Part shown: piece after piece, positions 22,354 through 29,640 of the stretch
How positions within the stretch are numbered: the stretch's first letter is position 1
Layout of the letters: each line of letters opens with the position of its first letter
DNA from: Acidimicrobiales bacterium
GTDB taxonomy: Bacteria; Actinomycetota; Acidimicrobiia; Acidimicrobiales; AC-14
Length of the DNA: 40,586 nt
Assembly: GCA_025463925.1 (NCBI GenBank)
Contig: JAODBK010000006.1
Coordinates: 1 to 40,586 of the forward strand
Reading direction: 5' to 3'
Position numbers and translations under genes: made by a program
The notes under the pieces: generated by a model
Told to the model about the DNA's origin: nothing
The model's input: only the letters and a program-made list of their open reading frames with translations
Database searches by the model: none

Positions 22354-23076
22354 ATGGCATCGGACGCATACTTGTCGGCCATGGGTGGGATGGGGCCTCC
22401 CGAGAACTCCGGGTTGATCGACGCGCACGTCGGCCTGGCCCGGCACTTGGCGCGGCTGTACGCCAATCGAGGCCTGGCGGTCGAGGACCTCGAGCAGGTG
22501 GCGATGCTCGGCCTCGTCCTGGCGGCGCGACGGTTCGATCCCGAGCGGGGTGTGCCCTTCAGCGGGTTCGCCTCCCGGACCATCGTCGGGGAGCTCAAGC
22601 GCCACTTCCGCGATCACGCGTGGACGGTGCGGCCGACGCGGCGCAGCCAGGAGCGCTACCTCGCGGTGCAGTCGGAAGCAGCGACACTCACGCAGAAGTA
22701 CGGGCGGTCGCCGACGATCACCGAGCTCGGGTCGGCCCTCGCGATGACCGACGAGCAGGTGCTCGAAGCGACCGACATCATCCAGCTCCGGTCGCCGGCG
22801 TCGCTCGACGCGCCGTCCGGTGCCGGGCGCGACGGCCGGTCGCTGTCGGAAGCGGTTGGGCGACTCGATCCGGCGTTCGCGGCGTTCGAGGACCGGCGCC
22901 TCGTGAGCCGGCTCATGCACGCGCTCTCCGAGCGCGACCAGCGCGTGCTCGAGATGGTGTTCTTCGAGGAGAAGACGCAGCGAGAGGCGGCCGTGGAGGT
23001 CGGCGTGAGCCAGATGCAGGTCTCGCGCATCGTGACCAAGGCGCTCTCACGCATGCGGGCCGCGTCGGGTCTTTGA
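22354..23076 (+). CDS. SigB/SigF-type RNA polymerase sigma factor
   Basis: This 240-residue sigma-70 group protein has region 2 (DAHVGLARHLARLYANRGLA, VEDLEQVAMLGLVLAARRFD, PFSGFASRTIVGELKRHFRD), region 3 (KYGRSPTITELGSALAMTDE) and region 4 (ALSERDQRVLEMVFFEEKTQ, REAAVEVGVSQMQVSRIVTK). It has no region 1, as in general-stress and sporulation SigB/F/G factors. The ATG at 22381 is a possible alternative start, preceded by CATACT at eight bases. No anti-sigma or anti-anti-sigma gene lies beside it, which is unusual for this group. It is divergent from the oxidoreductase gene. Confidence 0.9.
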   Translation: MASDAYLSAMGGMGPPENSGLIDAHVGLARHLARLYANRGLAVEDLEQVAMLGLVLAARRFDPERGVPFSGFASRTIVGELKRHFRDHAWTVRPTRRSQERYLAVQSEAATLTQKYGRSPTITELGSALAMTDEQVLEATDIIQLRSPASLDAPSGAGRDGRSLSEAVGRLDPAFAAFEDRRLVSRLMHALSERDQRVLEMVFFEEKTQREAAVEVGVSQMQVSRIVTKALSRMRAASGL

Positions 23077-23126
23077 GCGACGGCCAGACTTCGCATTCCG
23101 GACATCCGTCGGAAACCTGGGCGCGT

Positions 23127-23132
23127 TAGGGT
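23127..23132 (+). promoter_or_regulatory. -10 element of leaderless promoter
   Basis: TAGGGT fits TANNNT and lies six bases before the ATG at 23139, with no ribosome-binding site. It supports that start and independent transcription from the sigma-factor gene 62 bases upstream. Confidence 0.5.
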
Positions 23133-23138
23133 CGATGC

Positions 23139-23891
23139 ATGGCGACCGCGGCGGAGATCCGCCAGTTGCTCTCGGCCACCTCGCTGCCGACCGATCTCGT
23201 CGACAAGCTGGTGGCCGACGCACCGACGGTGTGGCTGGTCGGCGAGCAGTCGGCCGTCCTCGCCGGGGACCTCGCGCTGTGTCATCCCGAGCTCGGCGAC
23301 GGCGAGGTGCGGGCCGTGCTCCGGTCGACCGACCGATCGTCGCGGTGGCGGCTCACCGTCCTCGCGCACGACCGACCCCGCCTGATGGCGGACACTGCCG
23401 GCACCCTGGCGTCGGAAGGGCTCTCGGTCCAGTCTGTGTCGGCGACCGGTTGGCCGGCGTTCGGCACGGCGATGCACAGCATGGTCGTCGCGGTGCCCCG
23501 CCGGCGTCGCTGGCAGCGCGAGGACTGGGACACGCTCGGCCGGCGACTCAAGGAGGTGCTCACCGGCGATCAGCCGGCGACCGTTGCCTTCACCCCGCGC
23601 CCGCCCGTGGCCGTGACCGTGAACCCGGACTTCACCGGCCAGTGCCTCGTGCAGGTCGACGCGCCCGATCGCACCGGGCTCCTCTGGGCCATCACGTCGT
23701 GGTTCGCGGCGAACGACGTCAACGTGGAAGCCGCGAACACTCTCAGTCGCGGCGCGAGAGCACGCGGGACGTTCCTCGTCACCGGCGACGTGGACTCGGC
23801 GGCGCTGCTCGGTGCCCTGTCGGGAACAGGTGCTAATGGAGGACCGGCCCGGACGCGACCGCTTCGAATGCGGATCCCGGGACGCTCTTGA
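23139..23891 (+). CDS. Tandem ACT-domain protein (GlnD C-terminus-like)
   Basis: This 250-residue protein has a helical N-terminus (REIRQLLS-like AEIRQLLSATSLPTDLVDKL) and two ACT domains: WRLTVLAHDRPRLMADTAGT at about 67-110 and CLVQVDAPDRTGLLWAITSW at about 168-215. These match the C-terminal regulatory part of GlnD uridylyltransferases. The nucleotidyltransferase and HD domains are absent, so it is probably a ligand-binding regulator with an amino acid as ligand. Its last 59 bases overlap the end of the convergent lipoprotein gene; residues after about 228 are low-complexity and may be extra. Confidence 0.75.
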   Translation: MATAAEIRQLLSATSLPTDLVDKLVADAPTVWLVGEQSAVLAGDLALCHPELGDGEVRAVLRSTDRSSRWRLTVLAHDRPRLMADTAGTLASEGLSVQSVSATGWPAFGTAMHSMVVAVPRRRRWQREDWDTLGRRLKEVLTGDQPATVAFTPRPPVAVTVNPDFTGQCLVQVDAPDRTGLLWAITSWFAANDVNVEAANTLSRGARARGTFLVTGDVDSAALLGALSGTGANGGPARTRPLRMRIPGRS

Positions 23892-24924
23892 GCTGACCCA
23901 CCTCGTCGTCGTTCCACCGGCTGTCGAGCGCGCCGGTGATGTACCAGTTGGAGCCGTTGTCGGCGACGAACATCCCGTAGCGCTTCAGCGCCAGCAACAC
24001 GACGCGCGCGGTTCCGGTGTAATGGCTGATGTCGAAGCTCGCCTTCAAGCGGAAGCGCGCCCCCATCGGCGCCACGTTGGGGTCGGTCGTCGACCCGGCC
24101 TGGTGCGTCGCCGGGTGGATGTACCCGCGCTGCGTGCGCGCGATCGTGAAACGAAGCGCGTGGTCGATGTGACCGGCCTGCACCTCGTCCCATCGCACGA
24201 GCCCGGGGAGGATCGGCAGTCCGGCGGCATCGGCCGACGTCCAGGTGTCCGGTCGCAGCCGGTCCGAACGGAGGTCGAAGATCGCGCCGGAGTCGGCGTT
24301 CCATCCGCCGTGCCCATCGGGTGACGCGTGGTAGAGCTCGTACAGGTGGCAGTCGCCGGACGCGACCAGCACGTGGCTGTCGGACCCGCTCTCGATCGGC
24401 GCGTTGGGGGGGACCGGGTAGGGACCCGGGTCGCTCTCGTCGCCGTACGCAGTGAACGTGATCGGCACCTTCTGCTGGTTGGCCGGCACCACGACGTACG
24501 GGATGCCGTAGACCGAACCCCAGTCGGGATGCACGCGACCGCCGGCGCCGATGCTGGAGACCCACGCCGCAGAGTGCGAGTCGAGCGGGTCGCCGGAGAC
24601 GTCCCGCCGCCACGGGTTGTCGGCGGGGAACAGCGGGCAGCCGGCGATGGTGGCGCCGCCGGCGGTGGTGGCCGCGGGGGCGGTGGTGGGTGGACGGGGC
24701 GCGGTCGCCGCCTTCGCTGCTGCTGCCCTTGTCGTCGTGGCCGCGCCAGCGCCGGTCGTCGTGGTGGACGACACGACCGTCGTGGTGGCTGGCTGGGGTG
24801 CCGACGTCGACGTGGATGTCGTGGCGCCCGCGATGGCCGCCGGCTTGCGGCCGCCGCCGCCGTGGCTGCAGGCCGCCAACGTGGCCAGCGCCAGCGCGAG
24901 GACGGGAGCTCGGCGCATGCTCAT
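23833..24924 (-). CDS. Secreted lipoprotein of unknown function
   Basis: From ATG 24924 this is 363 residues. The signal peptide ends in the lipobox LAAC (about residues 15-18; LALALATLAACSHGGG). A Ser/Thr/Ala/Pro-rich spacer of about 70 residues reaches a globular domain starting CPLFPADNPWRRDVSGDPLD. Conserved-looking segments are VYGIPYVVVPANQQKVPITF, SDPGPYPVPPNAPIESGSDS, CHLYELYHASPDGHGGWNAD, SGAIFDLRSDRLRPDTWTSA, AGLPILPGLVRWDEVQAGHI, HALRFTIARTQRGYIHPATH and LLALKRYGMFVADNGSNWYI. I recall this domain from uncharacterised secreted proteins in several phyla. It is anchored outside the membrane; its function is unknown. Confidence 0.78.
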   Translation of the reverse strand: MSMRRAPVLALALATLAACSHGGGGRKPAAIAGATTSTSTSAPQPATTTVVSSTTTTGAGAATTTRAAAAKAATAPRPPTTAPAATTAGGATIAGCPLFPADNPWRRDVSGDPLDSHSAAWVSSIGAGGRVHPDWGSVYGIPYVVVPANQQKVPITFTAYGDESDPGPYPVPPNAPIESGSDSHVLVASGDCHLYELYHASPDGHGGWNADSGAIFDLRSDRLRPDTWTSADAAGLPILPGLVRWDEVQAGHIDHALRFTIARTQRGYIHPATHQAGSTTDPNVAPMGARFRLKASFDISHYTGTARVVLLALKRYGMFVADNGSNWYITGALDSRWNDDEVGQLKSVPGSAFEAVASGPVLH

Positions 24925-25151
24925 ACCTACGGCATCGTTGCCGACCGGGTTGAACTGCGCCGGAATCGCGAACCGAATGGCCGGCCAGAGGCGTGGCACG
25001 AGGCGGTCGACGGATTCATCGGCGGCGCCGAAGCGGTGCTGGCCCACTCAGGCGCGGTGCTGCTGGTGCTGCTCGCGGTGGCGGCGATCGCAGCGGCGGC
25101 CCGAGTGCTCTGGTCGGTGGGCCACCGCCGGATCGTCTGACGACGACGCGA

Positions 25152-25787
25152 CTACTTGTTGGGTTGCGGGGTGACGCGGAGGTACGGCTTGAGGGCCTTC
25201 CAGCCCTTCGGGAACTTCGCCTTGGCGTCCTCGTCGGAGACGGCAGGGACGATGATCACGTCCTCGCCTTCCTTCCAGTTCACCGGCGTGGCGACGCTGT
25301 AGTTCGCGGTCAGCTGGAGCGAGTCGAGCACCCGCAGGATCTCGTCGAAGTTGCGGCCGGTCGACGCCGGATAGGTGATCGTGAGCTTCACCTTCTTGTC
25401 CGGCCCGACGATGAACACCGAACGCACCGTCGCGGTGTCGCTGGCGTTCGGATGGATCATGTCGTAGAGATCGGCCACCTTCTTGTCGGGGTCGCCGATG
25501 ATGGGGTAGTTGACGTTGGCGTTCTGGGTCTCGTTGATGTCCTTGACCCATTCCTTGTGCGAGTCGACGGGGTCGACGCTCACCGCGATGACCTTGGTGT
25601 TGCGCTTCTTGAACTCGTCGGTGAGCTTCGACATGTAGCCGAGCTCGGTGGTGCAGACCGGGGTGAAGTCCTTCGGGTGCGAGAACAGGACACCCCAGCC
25701 GTCGCCCAGATACTCGTGGAAGTTGACGGTGCCCTCGGTCGTGTCGGCGGTGAAGTCGGGCGCAATGTCGCCCAAGCGGATGGCCAT
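25152..25787 (-). CDS. 1-Cys peroxiredoxin (Prx6 type)
   Basis: This 211-residue protein has the peroxidatic motif SHPKDFTPVCTTELG with Cys45, the Prx6-type opener LGDIAPDFTADTTEGTVNFH, and IAVSVDPVDSHKEWVKDI, YPIIGDPDKKVADLYDMIHP, RSVFIVGPDKKVKLTITYPA, STGRNFDEILRVLDSLQLT, then VATPVNWKEGEDVIIVPAVS. No second cysteine is present, so it is a 1-Cys enzyme that needs an external reductant. It reduces hydrogen peroxide and organic peroxides in the cytoplasm. GGAGG lies before the ATG. The gene is preceded by the thioesterase gene on the same strand. Confidence 0.95.
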   Translation of the reverse strand: MAIRLGDIAPDFTADTTEGTVNFHEYLGDGWGVLFSHPKDFTPVCTTELGYMSKLTDEFKKRNTKVIAVSVDPVDSHKEWVKDINETQNANVNYPIIGDPDKKVADLYDMIHPNASDTATVRSVFIVGPDKKVKLTITYPASTGRNFDEILRVLDSLQLTANYSVATPVNWKEGEDVIIVPAVSDEDAKAKFPKGWKALKPYLRVTPQPNK

Positions 25788-25841
25788 GGTTGTTCCTCCG
25801 GTCGCGTGGTCGGTCGTCAGCCTAGAACCTGACCCGAGCGG

Positions 25842-26264
25842 TCAGGATTCCCGGTGCACCAGAAACGTCCCGGTCGCTCGGCTCACCAGCTCCTCAGCGG
25901 CGTTGGTGACACGAGCCTCGCAGTACGCGACCTGTTTTGCGAGCCGCACGACCTTGCCCTGCACGGTGAGATGTTCGCCGGCCTTGGCGACCCGCATCGT
26001 CTCGGTCTTCATCTCGAGCGTGGCCCGGGTGCGGTCGCGCCCGTCGAGTCCGGCATTGGCGGCGAAGTTCATCGCGGCGTCGAGCAGTACCGAGTGGACG
26101 CCGGCCTGGACGATGCCATGGGGGTTGCACGCGAGCGGCGTCGGCATCCACTTCGCGGCTACCCAGCCGAGGCCCTCATCGACGCCGTAGTCGGTGAACG
26201 TGCCGCCGATCGCCTCGATGATGGGCATCCCGCCGTCACCCAGCCAGCGCCGCATGTCTTTCAC
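25842..26264 (-). CDS. PaaI-type hotdog thioesterase
   Basis: This 140-residue single hotdog domain contains ACNPHGIVQAGVHSVLLDAA, the His/Gly-rich active-site helix typical of PaaI (HGGxxxxxxD), and then RATLEMKTETMRVAKAGEHL and YCEARVTNAAEELVSRATGT. It would hydrolyse an acyl-CoA. The GTG start at 26264 is supported by TATCCT seven bases upstream, a leaderless-type -10. The divergent neighbour is a thiolase, so both may act on CoA thioesters, although they are on different strands. Confidence 0.85.
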   Translation of the reverse strand: MKDMRRWLGDGGMPIIEAIGGTFTDYGVDEGLGWVAAKWMPTPLACNPHGIVQAGVHSVLLDAAMNFAANAGLDGRDRTRATLEMKTETMRVAKAGEHLTVQGKVVRLAKQVAYCEARVTNAAEELVSRATGTFLVHRES

Positions 26265-26311
26265 GGGGGCGAGGATAGAGTTGAACGCTCGGTCTCGTTT
26301 TGGAGGTCCCC

Positions 26312-27481
26312 ATGCCCGATGCCGTGATCGTCGACGCGGTCCGCACCGCCGGTGGCAAGCGCAACGGCAAGCTGAAGGACTGGCACCCGGTCGACCTGGC
26401 GGCGGAGACGCTCGAGGCGCTCGTGGAGCGCACCGGCATCGATCCGGCGCTCGTCGAGGACGTGATCATGGGCTGCGTCATGCAGACCGGCGAGCAGGGG
26501 TTGAACATCGCCCGCAACGCCGCGCTGGCCGCCGGGTTCCCGGAGTCGGTGGTCGGCACGTCGGTCGACCGCCAGTGCGGGTCGAGCCAGCAGTCGGCCC
26601 ACTTCGCGGCCCAGGGCGTGATCGCCGGGGCCTACGACGTGGTGATCGCGGCCGGCGTCGAGTGCATGACGCGCGTGCCGATGGGCGCCACGCTGACCCA
26701 GGGCCCGGGCCTGCCGTTCGGGCCGAAGATGATGGAGCGGTACGCGTCGGCTGGGGGACTGGTGCCCCAGGGCATCTCGGCCGAGCTCATCGCCGACAAG
26801 TGGGCGTTGTCGCGCGACGACCTCGACGCCTTCTCGGTCGAGAGTCACAAGCGGGCGGCCCGCGCCACCGAGGAGGGCCGCTTCGAGCGGGAGATCATCC
26901 CGATCACCGTCGAGGTCGACGGCGGCAAGGAGGAGTTCCGGACCGACGAGGGGATCCGACCGGACTCGTCGCTCGAATCGCTGGCCAAGCTGAAGCCGGC
27001 GTTCAAGCCGGACGGCAAGGTGACTGCCGGCAACTCGTCGCAGATCAGCGACGGCGCCGCGGCAGTGCTGATCATGTCGGAGCAGAAGGCGGCGGCGTTG
27101 GGGCTGACACCGCGGGCCCGCTTCCACTCGTTCGCGCTGGCGGGCGTCGACCCGATCACGATGCTCACCGGCCCGATTCCCGCCACCAGCAAGATCCTCG
27201 AGCGGTCGGGCCTGTCGCTCGACGACATCGACCTCATCGAGATCAACGAGGCCTTCGCCTCGGTGGTGCTCGCGTGGGAGAAGGAGCATCACCCGGACAT
27301 GAGCCGGGTGAACGTCAACGGCGGCGCCATCGCCCTCGGGCACCCGCTCGGCTGCTCCGGGGCGAAGCTGATGTCGACGCTCCTCAACGAACTGGAGCGC
27401 ACCGGCGGGCGCTACGGCCTCCAGACGATGTGCGAGGGCGGCGGCATGGCCAACGCCACCATCATCGAGCGCTTGGGATAG
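26312..27481 (+). CDS. Acetyl-CoA acetyltransferase (thiolase)
   Basis: This 389-residue thiolase starts at ATG 26312, with GGAGG six bases upstream. The acyl-accepting Cys89 lies in [21 protein letters not shown]-terminal motifs are [40 protein letters not shown] (active-site His) and [13 protein letters not shown] (active-site Cys). Length and motif order are normal. It either condenses two acyl-CoA units or cleaves 3-ketoacyl-CoA in beta-oxidation; the direction is not set by sequence. The following zinc-ribbon ORF starts within a few bases of its stop. Confidence 0.95.
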   Translation: MPDAVIVDAVRTAGGKRNGKLKDWHPVDLAAETLEALVERTGIDPALVEDVIMGCVMQTGEQGLNIARNAALAAGFPESVVGTSVDRQCGSSQQSAHFAAQGVIAGAYDVVIAAGVECMTRVPMGATLTQGPGLPFGPKMMERYASAGGLVPQGISAELIADKWALSRDDLDAFSVESHKRAARATEEGRFEREIIPITVEVDGGKEEFRTDEGIRPDSSLESLAKLKPAFKPDGKVTAGNSSQISDGAAAVLIMSEQKAAALGLTPRARFHSFALAGVDPITMLTGPIPATSKILERSGLSLDDIDLIEINEAFASVVLAWEKEHHPDMSRVNVNGGAIALGHPLGCSGAKLMSTLLNELERTGGRYGLQTMCEGGGMANATIIERLG

Positions 27482-27483
27482 CA

Positions 27484-27741
27484 CTGGTCTGGACGCTCCT
27501 CAAGATCGCCGTGGCGCTGGCGGCGGTCGTCGTGATCTGGCGGATCGGCATGGCGATGCTGCGCGCGTTGGCCCGGCCGAACGAGCCGCCGCCCGAAGGC
27601 GAGATGCGCAAGGTCAACCTGCGGTACCGGTGTGGGGTCTGCGGCGCCGAGGTGCGCATGACGCAGGCCGCCGAGGACCTGCCACCGTCGCCGCGCCACT
27701 GCCAGGAGGACATGGACCTCGTCGCCAGTCCGTACGACTGA
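27484..27741 (+). CDS. Membrane-anchored small zinc-ribbon protein
   Basis: The open frame begins immediately after the thiolase stop. It encodes a membrane helix (LVWTLLKIAVALAAVVVIWR), a linker (LARPNEPPPEGEMRKVNLRY) and a metal-site domain RYRCGVCGAEVRM...PPSPRHCQEDMDL with CxxC plus a later Cys and His. No ATG is available; the start is CTG 27484 or GTG 27511, so the exact N-terminus is unsure. It is probably co-transcribed with the thiolase. The role is unknown; the ribbon may bind zinc. The 63-base gap that follows has a 6-bp CCCCAG/CTGGGG inverted repeat but no gene. Confidence 0.6.
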   Translation: MVWTLLKIAVALAAVVVIWRIGMAMLRALARPNEPPPEGEMRKVNLRYRCGVCGAEVRMTQAAEDLPPSPRHCQEDMDLVASPYD

Positions 27742-27804
27742 CGCTTCGTCCCCAGCCTGTGGGTAAGTCTGGGGAGAGTCACATTCCTGTAACTCGCCGT
27801 TCAG

Positions 27805-28080
27805 CTAGTGATACTGGGTCGCGGTGATGAAGCCTCCGGTGATCAGCACCAGGCCGAGGACCAGGTACTTGTTGTCGGTGCCGCCCGGCAGCACCCCGGT
27901 GTAGTTGACGATGATGATGACCATGCCGACGATCAGGCAGGTGAACATCACCGCCGGGACCCACGGCGGGCTCACCTTCTGCGACTTGGGGATCGGCGGG
28001 GTGTACCGCCCGGACGGCGCGGTGCCGCCTTTCGGTGTCACCCGTCCGCCCTTCGGGATGACCCGCTTCCTCGACGCCAT
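27805..28080 (-). CDS. crgA: Cell division protein CrgA
   Basis: This 91-residue protein has a basic N-terminus (MASRKRVIPKGGRVTPKGG), a first membrane helix (WVPAVMFTCLIVGMVIIIVN), a loop with the conserved YTGVLPG, and a second helix (YLVLGLVLITGGFITATQYH). This is the CrgA layout. CrgA is a divisome membrane protein that interacts with FtsZ and penicillin-binding proteins in Streptomyces and mycobacteria. In mycobacteria it is also next to the DUF881 gene and near trpG and pknB. A TACGCT -10 lies six bases before the ATG. Confidence 0.9.
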   Translation of the reverse strand: MASRKRVIPKGGRVTPKGGTAPSGRYTPPIPKSQKVSPPWVPAVMFTCLIVGMVIIIVNYTGVLPGGTDNKYLVLGLVLITGGFITATQYH

Positions 28081-28086
28081 GGAGCG

Positions 28087-28092
28087 AGCGTA
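28087..28092 (-). promoter_or_regulatory. -10 element of leaderless crgA promoter
   Basis: On the minus strand TACGCT (TANNNT) lies six bases before the crgA ATG at 28080. The divergent DUF881 gene starts only 17 bases away from that ATG, so the two promoters must overlap. Confidence 0.5.
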
Positions 28093-28096
28093 GGCG

Positions 28097-28828
28097 ATGG
28101 CCCGCTTCGGTGGCCGCCGGCAACGCGTCCGATCCGGGCGCCCGGCGCTGGTGGTGGCGTTCTTCCTGCTGGGGCTGCTCGCCGTGGTCGCGGTGCGGTC
28201 GATCCCGGCCGACCCCGACGCCCGGCTGCCTCAGCGGTTCCGCCTCGTCGGGCTCATCCACCGCGAGCAGCAGAATGCGGCTGCCCTCCGGCGGGAGGCC
28301 GACCTGTTGCGGGCCGACATCGAGGCCAGCCGCCGCGACGCCGCCACCCGAGCCTCGCGTGGGACCGAGGATCAGCTCGCCGGGCTGTCCACGCTCGCCG
28401 GGCTGGCGCCGATGGCCGGCGCCGGCTTGCGGGTGACGCTCGACGACTCGTCGCTCCGGCAGTCGCCCACCGGCAACATCAACGATCTCGTCATTCACTC
28501 GCAGGACGTCCAGGCCGTGGTCAACGCGTTGTGGCGGGCCGGCGCCGAGGCGATCGCGGTGAACGACGAGCGGGTCGTCGGGACGTCGGCGGTGCTCTGC
28601 GTCGGCAACACCCTGCTGATCAACGGCACGGTGCACTCGCCGCCGTACCGGGTGTCGGCGATCGGCGCGGTGTCGGACCGGTTCGAGGCCGACCGCCTGG
28701 TCCAGCGGCTGCACGACGACGCCGACTCGTTCGGCCTCCGGTTCTCGGTGTCGCGCGACGGCGACGTGCGCGTCCCGGCCTTCGCCGGCGTGGTCGCGCC
28801 CCGCTACGCCGAACCCGTCACCCCCTGA
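28097..28828 (+). CDS. DUF881 membrane protein (Rv0012-like)
   Basis: This 243-residue protein has one N-terminal membrane helix (RPALVVAFFLLGLLAVVAVR), a coiled coil (LIHREQQNAAALRREADLLR, ADIEASRRDAATRAS) and an extracellular alpha/beta domain: LAPMAGAGLRVTLDDSS, NDLVIHSQDVQAVVNALWRA, GAEAIAVNDERVVGTSAVLC, GNTLLINGTVHSPPYRVSAI. This is DUF881, a family found next to crgA and in actinobacterial divisome-proximal clusters. A division-related role is likely, but no activity is known. The 115 bases after it contain no gene. Confidence 0.9.
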   Translation: MARFGGRRQRVRSGRPALVVAFFLLGLLAVVAVRSIPADPDARLPQRFRLVGLIHREQQNAAALRREADLLRADIEASRRDAATRASRGTEDQLAGLSTLAGLAPMAGAGLRVTLDDSSLRQSPTGNINDLVIHSQDVQAVVNALWRAGAEAIAVNDERVVGTSAVLCVGNTLLINGTVHSPPYRVSAIGAVSDRFEADRLVQRLHDDADSFGLRFSVSRDGDVRVPAFAGVVAPRYAEPVTP

Positions 28829-28931
28829 CCGCGGCTTCAGGCGGCCGGCTCGGGCTCGGGTTGGCCCGGCTCTCAGACCGCTCCGCCTCCCCTCGGCGCC
28901 GAATCTCTGGACAGGACGGCATGAAAGTGTT

Positions 28932-28937
28932 GATAAT
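28932..28937 (+). promoter_or_regulatory. -10 element of leaderless promoter
   Basis: GATAAT, close to the TATAAT consensus, lies exactly six bases before the ATG at 28944. This is the clearest example of the leaderless layout in the window. Confidence 0.6.
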
Positions 28938-28943
28938 CCACCA

Positions 28944-29537
28944 ATGGTGCAGCGGATGGGTCTGCGGTGGGCGGTCCTCGGCGCACTGATCGCCACCGCC
29001 GCCTGCTCGTCCTCGACACCCAAGGCCGGCAATTCGGTGCCTACGGCCGCGGCAACCACCACGACCACCGACCCGTACGCCATTCCGGCCACCATCGACG
29101 TCGCCTACGTCCAACGCGTGATGGACGCCATCGACCCGCTCCTCGGCAAGGCCGCCCAAGCCCTTGTCCGCGAGAAGTCCGTCACTGGCGAATGGGCCAA
29201 GTACGCGAGGGCTGCCCTGGACGACAAGGGCCTTGCATCAGCGAAATACGGCGCGCAGCTCGAGCTCGGCGTGAATTTGCGGGACGTGAAGCCGACGCCG
29301 GGGCAGCCGCGCACCACCGTTCAAGCGATTGTTGCTTCTGGCCCGAGTTGCGTCGCGGCGCGGGCCTTCCGCGACTCATCGGAACTCACGACGCTTCCGC
29401 ATTCATCGGGCGACAGCAACATCGAGCTTCGACTTGTCCAAGAGGCTTGGGACCCGGAGAACCTGAACCCAACACCGTGGGTTGTATCAAACGTCAGTGA
29501 CATCACCGCGAAGAACGTTCAGCTGTGCGACGTCTAG
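28944..29537 (+). CDS. Lipoprotein of unknown function
   Basis: This 197-residue protein has a lipoprotein signal: basic start MVQRMGLRW, hydrophobic core AVLGALIATAAC with Cys21 as the lipid-attachment site, then a Ser/Thr linker (SSSTPKAGNSVPTAAATTT). The globular part begins at about residue 45 and includes IDVAYVQRVMDAIDPLLGKA, TTVQAIVASGPSCVAARAFR and NIELRLVQEAWDPENLNPTP. I do not recognise the domain. Its last 13 bases overlap the start of the next gene, so the two were probably one operon before the IS inserted. Confidence 0.7.
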   Translation: MVQRMGLRWAVLGALIATAACSSSTPKAGNSVPTAAATTTTTDPYAIPATIDVAYVQRVMDAIDPLLGKAAQALVREKSVTGEWAKYARAALDDKGLASAKYGAQLELGVNLRDVKPTPGQPRTTVQAIVASGPSCVAARAFRDSSELTTLPHSSGDSNIELRLVQEAWDPENLNPTPWVVSNVSDITAKNVQLCDV

Positions 29538-29640
29538 TCGCAACGTTGTTCGTCGCGATGTTTATCGGGCTCTATCTGGCGTCAGCGGCTGTTGCTGATA
29601 GCGGTCCCGTAGGCTGCCCCGGAGACGACCCCGTTTTTCA

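Noticed and set aside
20262-22598. Molybdopterin oxidoreductase frame extended to ATG 22598
   Set aside because: The extra 110 codons mirror the sigma-factor gene on the other strand and put non-family sequence before the YCRIC iron-sulfur motif; GTG 22268 is preferred.
24925-25140. Open plus-strand frame ending AVLLVLLAVAAIAAAARVLW, a membrane-protein-like stretch
   Set aside because: It reads like a small membrane protein (WHEAVDGFIGGAEAVLAHSG before the helix) but has no ATG, GTG or TTG start in frame before the helix and no ribosome-binding site. It may be a remnant; it is not annotated as a gene.
27750-27774. CCCCAG/CTGGGG inverted repeat as a terminator after the zinc-ribbon gene
   Set aside because: Only six base pairs around a 13-base loop and no U tract; too weak to call.
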